Below, piece by piece: positions 1-5,573 of a stretch of 5,696 nucleotides of DNA (its first letter is position 1; each line of letters opens with the position of its first letter). The stretch covers positions 1 through 5,696 of the forward strand of contig JBFKUL010000201.1 in NCBI GenBank assembly GCA_041635755.1, given 5' to 3'. The DNA is from JBFKUL01 sp041635755. Its GTDB lineage: Bacteria > Pseudomonadota > Gammaproteobacteria > Burkholderiales > SG8-39. A model generated the notes under the pieces. That model made no database searches. It saw only the letters and a program-made list of their open reading frames with translations, and was not told the origin of the DNA. A program made the position numbers and the translations under genes.

Positions 1-252
1 CTTGCAACGCTGCGCGGGGTCGCGACGATCAATGAGATTGGAGTCGGCGAGGGTCGAGGCGGGGACTCGATGGGTCATCCGCTCGAGGCGCTCGTTTGGC
101 TAGCGAATCATCTCGCGAAAGAGGGCAGGGGGCTGCTGGTGGGCAATGTGGTGCTGACGGGCAGCCTCGTGACCTCGAAATTTGTGACGGCGGGCGATCG
201 CGTCGGATTCGACGCGGGTCCGCTGGGCCGCGTCGGGCTCGACGTCGTCTAG
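1..252 (+). CDS. 2-keto-4-pentenoate hydratase / 4-oxalocrotonate decarboxylase family protein, C-terminal part (5' end outside window)
   Basis: The reading frame is open from base 1 and ends at TAG 250-252, giving the last 83 residues. Enzymes of this family (MhpD, XylJ, HpaH, XylI) act late in meta-cleavage pathways. They hydrate 2-hydroxy-2,4-dienoates to 4-hydroxy-2-oxo acids, or decarboxylate 4-oxalocrotonate, in the cytoplasm with a divalent metal. The visible part carries the typical C-terminal pattern: a Gly-rich GVGEGRGGDSMGHPLEAL segment (family G-HP-x-A-x-WLA), then WLANHLAKEGRGL, then GNVVLTGSLV followed by the closing AGDRV strand and a GLGRV-like end. The metal-binding glutamates lie in the missing N-terminal part, so hydratase and decarboxylase cannot be told apart here. 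The gene converges on the acyl-CoA ligase gene with 19 bases between the two stop codons, so it belongs to a different transcript, probably another catabolic operon. Confidence 0.85.
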   Translation, partial: LATLRGVATINEIGVGEGRGGDSMGHPLEALVWLANHLAKEGRGLLVGNVVLTGSLVTSKFVTAGDRVGFDAGPLGRVGLDVV

Positions 253-279
253 GACTCTCCGGCAGTCCGCGTTAGGACT
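253..279. terminator. possible weak bidirectional terminator: alternative short hairpins between convergent genes
   Basis: Around the two convergent stop codons lie GGACT (252-256), AGTCC (264-268) and GGACT (275-279). The central AGTCC can pair with either flanking GGACT, giving two mutually exclusive 5-bp stems with loops of 7 and 6 bases. The element overlaps both stop codons (TAG 250-252 plus, TAA 274-272 minus). The stems are short and no clear T-tract follows, so intrinsic termination is doubtful. Position is the main argument. Confidence 0.2.
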
Positions 280-1741
280 TGGCGTTCGCCACTATCTGCT
301 TCAGCTCGAACTTCTGAACCTTGCCCATGGCATTCTTTGGCAGCGCATCGAGGAAGATAACGCGGCGAGGGTGCTTGTAACGCGCCAGTCGCTCGACAAA
401 CAGATCCAGCACGCCGCGCTCGTCGATGCCCGCTCCGGGCCTGCGCACGATACACGCACAGGCCGCTTCGCCCCACTTCGGATCGTTCAGCGGGATCACC
501 GCCGACTCGGCGATTGCGGCGCAATCTGCAAGCACGTTCTCGAGTTCCGCAGGATAAATGTTCTCGCCGCCCGATATGATCACGTCCTTGGAGCGCCCAA
601 CGATCCATAGAAAGCCGTTTGCGTCCCGCCGCCCGAGATCGCCGGTCTTGAACCAGCCCTCGCACATGGCGGCACGGGTTGCTTCAGGATCGTTCCAGTA
701 GCCGCGCATCACGTTGGGCCCCCGCACCCAGACCTCGCCCACGGTTCCACCCGGGACGTCGTGGCCGGTCATGTCAACGATTCTGATCTCGCAATGCACG
801 GCGGCTTTCCCCGCACTCCCGACCATCGCCAGGGCATCCTTTCTCAGCAGCACGGTGGCGATCGGCGCGGTCTCGGTGGAGCCGTAGATCTGGCCTACCG
901 GCACGCCGCGGGCGTGAAAGGCGCGGATCAGGGAATCGGGAACGACCATCGATCCCGAGTTGATCATTTTCAGCGACGACAGATCGGTGCTGAGCCACGC
1001 AGGATGGGCAATGATCGCCTGCATCGTGGCCGGCACAAGAATGCTAAGCGTCGGTCGTAGCGTGCCGACGTCCGCGAGCCAGAGACCGGGTTCGAATCGC
1101 CGGTGCAGGGTCACCCTACCACCTGCCAGAAGGGCCGGCAGGGTCTGGTTGTTGAGTCCCCCAACATGAAACATCGGCAGCGAATTCAGCACATGGTCGT
1201 CCTGCGACAGGTCGTGCGCATGGATCGCGTTGAATCCGTTCCAGAGCAAGGCGCTTTGCTGCAGCACCGCCCCCTTCGGCTTTCCGGTGGTGCCGGAGGT
1301 ATAGACGATCAGTGCGTCGTCCTGGTCTTGCCCGACGACGCGCGGCTCAGGCCCGCTCTCGCGCCAGCGCTCCTGCATGACTTTGACCTGAACGCCCAGC
1401 GTGCGCGCGTGGTCGAGGAATTCGGCCTCGACAAATATCAGTTTGGGTGCGCAGTCCGCGACGATGACGCGATGCTCGGCAACGGTCAGGCGCCAGTTGA
1501 GCGGCACCAGGATCGCGCCTAGGCGCGCCAGCGCAAACAACAGGACCAGCATGTCCGGGTTGTTGGTTCCAAGAAAGGCAACGCGATCGCCCTTCACGAC
1601 TTCGAGTGCGGCGAGGGCCTGCGTGGCCTCCTCGACCCGCTCCCAAAGCATCGCGTAGCTCCACTCGGTCCCGTGGAAATGGAGTGCGATCTTCGAAGGG
1701 CAGTGCTCCGCCCAGCGCTCGACGATGCGTGAAAGATTCAC
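272..1741 (-). CDS. AMP-forming acyl-CoA synthetase (class I adenylate-forming ligase)
   Basis: A 489-residue ligase that activates a carboxylic acid as acyl-AMP and transfers it to CoA, in the cytoplasm. All core motifs are present: P-loop YTSGTTGKPKG (147-157), PMFHVGG (189-195), YGSTE (286-290), GEVWVRG (about 335-341), WFKTGD (363-368), GRSKDVIISGGENIYPAE (382-399), and the C-terminal PKNAMGKV with catalytic Lys474. It is intact and should be active. At 489 residues it is nearer to malonyl-CoA or aryl/short-chain acid ligases than to long-chain FadD (about 560), but the substrate cannot be read by eye. The start is GTG at 1741-1739, four bases after the dehydrogenase-like gene's stop. The Shine-Dalgarno sequence there is poor, so translation probably depends on re-initiation from the upstream gene. 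The next in-frame ATG is residue 31 and would remove a conserved N-terminal stretch. It is the last gene of the operon. Confidence 0.93.
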   Translation of the reverse strand: MNLSRIVERWAEHCPSKIALHFHGTEWSYAMLWERVEEATQALAALEVVKGDRVAFLGTNNPDMLVLLFALARLGAILVPLNWRLTVAEHRVIVADCAPKLIFVEAEFLDHARTLGVQVKVMQERWRESGPEPRVVGQDQDDALIVYTSGTTGKPKGAVLQQSALLWNGFNAIHAHDLSQDDHVLNSLPMFHVGGLNNQTLPALLAGGRVTLHRRFEPGLWLADVGTLRPTLSILVPATMQAIIAHPAWLSTDLSSLKMINSGSMVVPDSLIRAFHARGVPVGQIYGSTETAPIATVLLRKDALAMVGSAGKAAVHCEIRIVDMTGHDVPGGTVGEVWVRGPNVMRGYWNDPEATRAAMCEGWFKTGDLGRRDANGFLWIVGRSKDVIISGGENIYPAELENVLADCAAIAESAVIPLNDPKWGEAACACIVRRPGAGIDERGVLDLFVERLARYKHPRRVIFLDALPKNAMGKVQKFELKQIVANAKS

Positions 1742-1745
1742 CCGT

Positions 1746-3002
1746 TCAGTCGTCCGCTTCGCCGGGCTCGTAAAGCGCTTCGCGCCCGATGCGATCGAGA
1801 CACAGCTCGGCCGTCCAGGGCAGCATTAGCGATCCGCATCGGGAATCGCGATACATGCGCTCGAGCGGCAGCGATTTGAGCATCGATTGTCCGCCGCATG
1901 TCCGGATCGCCAACCGGCAGACGTCGTTAGCGTTTTCCATGATGGTGAACTGGGTCGCATAGGCGCGCAGCCGAGCGTCCTTGGGCGGGTCGATGCGGGC
2001 GTCCTCGAGCATGCGAAGAAAAAGAGCTCGAGTCTGTTCGAGCTTGACGTACATCTCGGCCACGGCAATCTGCTTGGTCGGATACATGCGGCGCTTGACC
2101 GGTGGCATGCCTTCGACCTCGCCACGAAGGTATTTCACAGTGAACTCGAAAGCCGCAATTGCAATGCCGAAGTACGTTGGCGAAAGCGTAGTGAACATGT
2201 GCGGCCAGCGGCTCGCGGCCTGGAAATAGATGCCGCGCGGCATCATCTGGCCGTCGTCCGGTACGAAGACGTCCTTGAAGACGAGCGTGCGAGAAACCGT
2301 GCCGCGCATACCGAGCGGATCCCAGTCGCCCGTGATCGTCAGTCCCGGCGCCTCTCCCGGCACCGCCATGTACAGCGTGTCGCGCATGGTGCGCTCCGCC
2401 TTGTCCTCGGTGCACAGCACGCCGTAGTAATGCGCCGCGCCGGAAAGCGAAGCGAAGATCTTCTTGCCGTTGATGAGCCAACCGCCGTCGACCTTCGCGG
2501 CAAGCGTCCCAAAAGGCGCCTTGCCTGCCGCCGCCGCGCTGCCCTCGGAGAACGGCTGCGCGTAGATCGCTCCTTGCCCAACGACCCGGCCGAAGTGGAC
2601 AGCGCAGTGCTGCTCGTGCTCTTTGCGCTGCTCGGGGGTCATGTCCAGATCGTCGGACAGCGCTCCAGGCCAGAGCGTCGAGCAGGCGTGCATATTGAAG
2701 GTGAGTGCGGTTGCTCCGCAGTACTTGCCGAGGGTGGCCGAGACCAGCGCGTAGGTTCTGAGGTCCGCGCCGCGACCGCCGAACTTCTCCGGCACGCACA
2801 GGCCGAGCAAACCGGCGTCCTTGAGATCGGCATAGTTCTCGAATGGAAAGCTTGCATCGCGGTCATACTGATCGGCGCGCAGCGCGAAGCGTGGTCCCAA
2901 GGATTCGGCGATCGAGAGCAGCGCCTTCTGCTTCGCCGTGAGTGAATAGCCGCTGCCTGTGACGGCATAGCGCGGGTCGATCTGGAAATGCGTTACATCC
3001 AT
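1746..3002 (-). CDS. acyl-CoA dehydrogenase-like flavoprotein lacking the usual catalytic glutamate
   Basis: 418 residues with the three-part acyl-CoA dehydrogenase fold: N-terminal helices (GLLGLCVPEKFGGRG, about 65-79), a middle beta domain (FSEGS about 151-155, NGKKIF about 178-183, WDPLGMRGT 227-235, FKDVFVP about 242-248), and a C-terminal helical FAD domain with CGGQSM (369-374) and ERMYRDSR (381-388). Family members usually oxidise acyl-CoA at C2-C3 with FAD. Two things differ here. The substrate-loop signature, normally like TEPGAGSD, is degenerate. The stretch after YRDSR reads CGSLMLPWTAE where typical members have an IYEGT motif with the catalytic Glu. It may act on an unusual acyl-CoA with another base, or resemble class D flavin monooxygenases of the same fold (DszC, HsaA). 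I place the start at ATG 3002-3000. An upstream in-frame TTG at 3029 would add nine residues and overlap the hydrolase gene, but only the ATG has a good ribosome binding site. Confidence 0.88.
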   Translation of the reverse strand: MDVTHFQIDPRYAVTGSGYSLTAKQKALLSIAESLGPRFALRADQYDRDASFPFENYADLKDAGLLGLCVPEKFGGRGADLRTYALVSATLGKYCGATALTFNMHACSTLWPGALSDDLDMTPEQRKEHEQHCAVHFGRVVGQGAIYAQPFSEGSAAAAGKAPFGTLAAKVDGGWLINGKKIFASLSGAAHYYGVLCTEDKAERTMRDTLYMAVPGEAPGLTITGDWDPLGMRGTVSRTLVFKDVFVPDDGQMMPRGIYFQAASRWPHMFTTLSPTYFGIAIAAFEFTVKYLRGEVEGMPPVKRRMYPTKQIAVAEMYVKLEQTRALFLRMLEDARIDPPKDARLRAYATQFTIMENANDVCRLAIRTCGGQSMLKSLPLERMYRDSRCGSLMLPWTAELCLDRIGREALYEPGEADD

Positions 3003-3012
3003 GTCGTCCTCA
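3003..3012 (-). promoter_or_regulatory. ribosome binding site fused to the upstream stop codon
   Basis: On the minus strand the bases read TGAGGACGAC followed by ATG. TGA (3012-3010) is the stop codon of the alpha/beta hydrolase gene and also forms the first part of the GAGG Shine-Dalgarno sequence of the dehydrogenase-like gene, with 5 bases from GAGG to ATG. This decides the ATG start at 3002 over the TTG at 3029, and suggests that ribosomes ending the hydrolase gene begin the next one. Confidence 0.75.
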
Positions 3013-3792
3013 CAATGAATGACGTGCAAAAAACCCTAATAGCGCCTCGTTGTACGCGTCAGGTTGATCCATCGGCCCGAGGTGACCGCAACCTTCAAGC
3101 AAGTGGTATTCAGCGCCGGAGATCTTGTCGGCCATGCGTTTCATGACGGTCGGCGGCGCGGTGCGATCGTCGCTGCCCGCCAGGACCAAAGTCGGCACGC
3201 GAATCTGCGCGAGCAGGGCGCGTCGGTCGAAGGTGGTGAGGAGGGCTACCGCCTTGCGGTACGTCGATGCGGGCACGCCGGCCATGATTCGCTCGGCGCG
3301 CGCCAACGCTCCAGGCAAGGAGCGTGTACCGCGCATGCCCGGCGTCAACGCCTGCGCCATTTGCGCCATCGATTTTCCCGCATCAAGCGGGCCAAGGCGG
3401 GCCTCGATGAACTGACGCTGAAAATTGCCCTCCGAGCCGCCGAAAGCCGGGCTGGTGAAGGACAGCACAAGTGCCGTCACGCGATGCGGAAACCGCGCAT
3501 AGGTCTCCAGCGCAATAAACCCGCCCATACTGTGCCCGACGAGCACCACGGGCACCGAGCCCAGGTGCCGGACCAAGGCGTCGACGGCGGTCGCGACACG
3601 CTCCAGATCGTAGGGCTCCACCGGAGGGCTGTCGCCATATCCGGGGGCGTCCCACGCGACGGCACGATAACCTCGCGAGGCAAAAAACGGGAGTTGCGCC
3701 TCCCAGGCCGCGTGCCCCCCGCCAACGCCGTGAAGAAAGAGCAGGGTGACGCCGTCTCTGCCGGCCTCGACGAAAGCGGGCAATGAACTCAC
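3010..3792 (-). CDS. alpha/beta hydrolase
   Basis: A 260-residue single-domain alpha/beta hydrolase, cytoplasmic, with no signal peptide. Visible landmarks are the oxyanion-hole HG at 21-22 (FLHGVGGG), WDAPGYGDS (47-55), the nucleophile elbow GHSMGG with Ser88, the acid in AGSDDRTAP (Asp209 the likelier of Asp208/209), and His237 in GCGHLGP. The 28-residue Asp209-His237 spacing matches that of meta-cleavage-product hydrolases such as BphD. The fold and length suit 3-oxoadipate enol-lactonase, C-C hydrolase or N-formylmaleamate deformylase (NicD) roles. Directly downstream of a NicX-like gene, deformylase activity is the natural guess, but I see no close NicD-specific resemblance, so this is inference from context. 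The start is GTG 3792-3790, which overlaps the upstream gene's TGA as GTGA. AAGGGG lies about 7 bases upstream and supports it. No ATG lies near this position. Confidence 0.9.
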   Translation of the reverse strand: MSSLPAFVEAGRDGVTLLFLHGVGGGHAAWEAQLPFFASRGYRAVAWDAPGYGDSPPVEPYDLERVATAVDALVRHLGSVPVVLVGHSMGGFIALETYARFPHRVTALVLSFTSPAFGGSEGNFQRQFIEARLGPLDAGKSMAQMAQALTPGMRGTRSLPGALARAERIMAGVPASTYRKAVALLTTFDRRALLAQIRVPTLVLAGSDDRTAPPTVMKRMADKISGAEYHLLEGCGHLGPMDQPDAYNEALLGFFARHSL

Positions 3793-4841
3793 GCGAGTTC
3801 CCCTTGCAGCACGCCTCGCTCGACCACCGTCCTGTCGTCCAGCTGCACGGTACAGTTGCGGAACGGGAGATCATAGTGGCCAATCGTGTAGCGCCCCGCC
3901 ACTTCATTGGCACCGGTGGAGTAAAGGAAGTTTCCGGCAAATGCGCGCTGCTCGGTGCCGTTGACGTCCCGGCGGTCGTACATGACGAGCGCGTCCCAGC
4001 GAGCACGCGGATTCATGCCCCAGCCGACGTGCGACACGGCATAGGCTTCACGGTCGCCCCAGGCGGCAAAGTAGTTCCGCATCAGCTCGGCATCGAGTCC
4101 GTCGCCCTCAATGCGGGTGACATAGTCATTTTCCACGGTGAGTCGAACGGTCGATTCGAGATAGCGCTTGAAAGTCAGATTCAGGTCGCCCGGCGCCATG
4201 ACGAGTCGGCCATTCACGCTGCCTGCGCGCGGAAAACACAGGCATAGCCCGCCCGGCCAGTGCGACAACGTTCCCGGCTTTTCCGTATAGCCCCAGACAC
4301 CACCGACGCGGGCCCCTTCGACGCGGATCTCTAGGTCGGTGCCTGCCGGCGATGAAACGGTCATGCGCTTCGCCTCGCGCAGTCGCCGCATCCCTGCCCT
4401 CACCTTTTGCTCGTCGGCGGAGGAGGGCGCAAGGCGCTCGAGCACGTCGGGGTGCTCGTTGGAGATATAGAGTACCCGGGCGCCACCCTTCAGAACGGCC
4501 GGCAATTCCGGCGCATGCATCAGTCCCTCGATTGTGCAATCGGCAACGAAGGTACTTGTGGCCAACGCCGCAATTACCGGCGCGAAGTCCTGCAGCGCGG
4601 TGGATGCGCCTGTCGACCGAATGGGTACAGGGGCGGTTTGGCGCGCGGTAGGAACAACGACGTGGAACGGCCGGGCACCCAGCCGCTGTAGCGCAAGCTC
4701 CGCGAGCTGGACGTTCAGCGGCCGCGACTGCGATTCGGAGAGCACCGCGCAAACGTCACCCGGGCCCACCTTGCAACGCGCGAAGACCTCGGCGAAAAGG
4801 TCGATCCACTTGCCTTCGATGCGGTCCCCGATCACGGTCAT
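3789..4841 (-). CDS. NicX-like 2,5-dihydroxypyridine 5,6-dioxygenase family protein (M29 aminopeptidase-like fold)
   Basis: 350 residues, the length I recall for NicX of Pseudomonas putida. NicX opens the ring of 2,5-dihydroxypyridine with O2 and Fe(II), giving N-formylmaleamate. By memory of that sequence, the second half agrees well: EHPDVLERLAPS (129-140), GYTEKPGTLSHWPGG (184-198), SHVGWGMNPRARW (270-282), RAFAGNFLYSTG (299-310) and GHYDLPFRNC (321-330). His271, His322 and Asp324 fit the NicX Fe(II) ligands (reported as His265, His318, Asp320) with nearly the same spacing. The family derives from M29 metallopeptidases, whose two-metal glutamate-rich site is not evident here, so peptidase activity is unlikely although automatic annotation may say aminopeptidase. 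The first half is less conserved, so the substrate could be another hydroxylated ring. It is the first gene of the operon. The start is taken as ATG 4841-4839; a GTG two codons later (4835-4833) is an alternative with better ribosome-site spacing. Confidence 0.8.
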   Translation of the reverse strand: MTVIGDRIEGKWIDLFAEVFARCKVGPGDVCAVLSESQSRPLNVQLAELALQRLGARPFHVVVPTARQTAPVPIRSTGASTALQDFAPVIAALATSTFVADCTIEGLMHAPELPAVLKGGARVLYISNEHPDVLERLAPSSADEQKVRAGMRRLREAKRMTVSSPAGTDLEIRVEGARVGGVWGYTEKPGTLSHWPGGLCLCFPRAGSVNGRLVMAPGDLNLTFKRYLESTVRLTVENDYVTRIEGDGLDAELMRNYFAAWGDREAYAVSHVGWGMNPRARWDALVMYDRRDVNGTEQRAFAGNFLYSTGANEVAGRYTIGHYDLPFRNCTVQLDDRTVVERGVLQGELA

Positions 4842-4843
4842 GG

Positions 4844-4849
4844 CTCCCT
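4844..4849 (-). promoter_or_regulatory. ribosome binding site of the NicX-like gene, ambiguous spacing
   Basis: AGGGAG on the minus strand lies only 2 bases before ATG 4841-4839 but 8 bases before the in-frame GTG at 4835-4833. The usual spacing is about 5-9 bases, so either start could be used. The proteins would differ by two residues only. Confidence 0.5.
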
Positions 4850-4871
4850 AGGCGCTGCGAGTAAGGTTGGC

Positions 4872-4896
4872 CTCCATGTGCATTTGCGTCATGGAG
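4872..4896. promoter_or_regulatory. 7-bp inverted repeat, candidate operator or leader hairpin upstream of the NicX-like operon
   Basis: CTCCATG (4872-4878) and CATGGAG (4890-4896) are perfect inverted copies separated by 11 bases. The element lies 30 bases before the ATG of the NicX-like gene, in the divergent intergenic region. It could bind a dimeric regulator or form a hairpin in the operon leader. I cannot assign a regulator family, and none is encoded in the window. Confidence 0.35.
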
Positions 4897-5036
4897 AAAT
4901 CCAAGGCTACCGCAAGAGCAGAATCGTTGCGCTTGCCCAGTGTGGAGGAGCGATGTGGCATGCCGGTAGCGGGATTGCAGGCGCAATAGGCCCCTTCGGT
5001 TAGAATTGAGTCGCGCGTTTGCTCAAGTGGCGAAAG

Positions 5037-5495
5037 ATGATTGTTTTCGACCTTAAGTGTGCAGCGGGCCACCGCTTCGAGGGATGGTTCGGATCGGCCG
5101 AGGATTTCGGCCGGCAGGAATCCCGCGGACTGCTTGCTTGCCCGAGCTGCGGCAACGCCGAAATTGCGCGGGTTCCGTCCGCGACGAGGTTCAATGCAGG
5201 ATCGGCGGAGACCGGTGGGGGCGAGCGCTCGGAGCCTGCTGTTGCGGCGAATTCCAGCGCGTCTTCCTCTTCAGCAGTAGGCCAAACCCTGTATGCCAAG
5301 GTCCTCGACGAGATTCTTAAACATAGCGAAGACGTTGGGCGGGAGTTCCCAGCGGAGGCGCGACGTATCCATAACGACGAGGCGCCAGCGCGCTCGATCC
5401 GTGGACTTGCCAGCCAGGAAGAGCACGATGAGTTGGTCGAGGAAGGTATACCCGTTGCAAGGTTGCCAATACCCGACCGAAGCGGCTGGAACTAG
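5037..5495 (+). CDS. DUF1178 family protein (zinc-ribbon-like)
   Basis: 152 residues beginning MIVFDLKCAAGHRFEGWFGS, the hallmark start of the DUF1178 family, which is common in alpha- and betaproteobacteria and has no established function. A likely zinc site is Cys8-x3-His12 together with Cys35-Pro-Ser-Cys38. A low-complexity Gly/Ser/Ala linker follows (about 54-81). A conserved C-terminal part then runs from QTLYAKVLDEIL through SEDVGREFPAEARRIH and the EEGIPV segment to about residue 146. The ATG at 5037 is preferred to an upstream in-frame TTG at 5019, because family proteins start at this Met; the ribosome site is weak. The gene ends with tandem TAG codons (5493-5498). It is divergent from the catabolic operon and probably unrelated to it. 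Confidence 0.9.
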   Translation: MIVFDLKCAAGHRFEGWFGSAEDFGRQESRGLLACPSCGNAEIARVPSATRFNAGSAETGGGERSEPAVAANSSASSSSAVGQTLYAKVLDEILKHSEDVGREFPAEARRIHNDEAPARSIRGLASQEEHDELVEEGIPVARLPIPDRSGWN

Positions 5496-5573
5496 TAGTT
5501 AGTAGCGATAGAATTGAGCATATGTGTATTATGTTAAATTAAGTTTAGCTTGTACAAGACGCAAGGTCATTCT
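5496..5573. other. AT-rich spacer between convergent genes
   Basis: These 78 bases contain about 68% A+T, in sharp contrast to the flanking GC-rich genes. They hold a 10-bp palindrome CTTGTACAAG (5549-5558) but no long stem followed by a T-run, so no terminator is called. No open frame with coding character is seen. Confidence 0.6.

Larger units (their letters stand above)
4842..5036. other. divergent intergenic region, presumed promoters of the NicX-like operon and the DUF1178 gene
   Basis: A 195-base gap between two genes transcribed away from each other, so at least one promoter per direction is expected. Besides the inverted repeat at 4872-4896 and a GGCATGCC palindrome at 4957-4964, I see no convincing -35/-10 pair on either strand. 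TAGAAT at 5001-5006 could be a plus-strand -10 box, but the nearest TTG-type -35 (TTGCAG, 4975-4980) is 20 bases away, which is too far for a good sigma-70 promoter. Confidence 0.5.

Noticed and set aside
1887..2945. A 352-codon plus-strand open frame opposite the ACAD-like gene
   Set aside because: It lies wholly antisense to a clear family member, shows no recognisable motif, and is Arg/Ala/His-rich as expected of a shadow frame in GC-rich DNA.
3383..4006. A 207-codon minus-strand frame spanning the hydrolase / NicX-like junction
   Set aside because: It is out of frame with both well-supported genes on the same strand and has Arg-rich shadow composition. There is no sign of a frameshift, since both genes are intact.
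3789..4841. Annotation of the first operon gene as a leucyl aminopeptidase (M29)
   Set aside because: The HVGWG and GHYD segments match the NicX iron site, and the glutamates of a two-metal peptidase site are not evident.
4975..5006. TTGCAG ... TAGAAT as a sigma-70 promoter for the DUF1178 gene
   Set aside because: The 20-base spacer is too long and the -35 is imperfect. The TAGAAT alone is not enough to call a promoter.
4848..5072. A small minus-strand frame upstream of the NicX-like gene, with its stop next to that gene's ribosome site (37 residues from the ATG at 4961)
   Set aside because: The longer version runs antisense into DUF1178. The internal ATG has no Shine-Dalgarno, and the peptide resembles nothing I know. 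A leader peptide cannot be excluded, but nothing supports it.
5001..5518. The 10-base word TAGAATTGAG occurring at 5001-5010 and 5509-5518, flanking the DUF1178 gene
   Set aside because: Several 10-base matches are expected by chance in a window of this size, and the match does not extend on either side. I see no sign of a mobile element.
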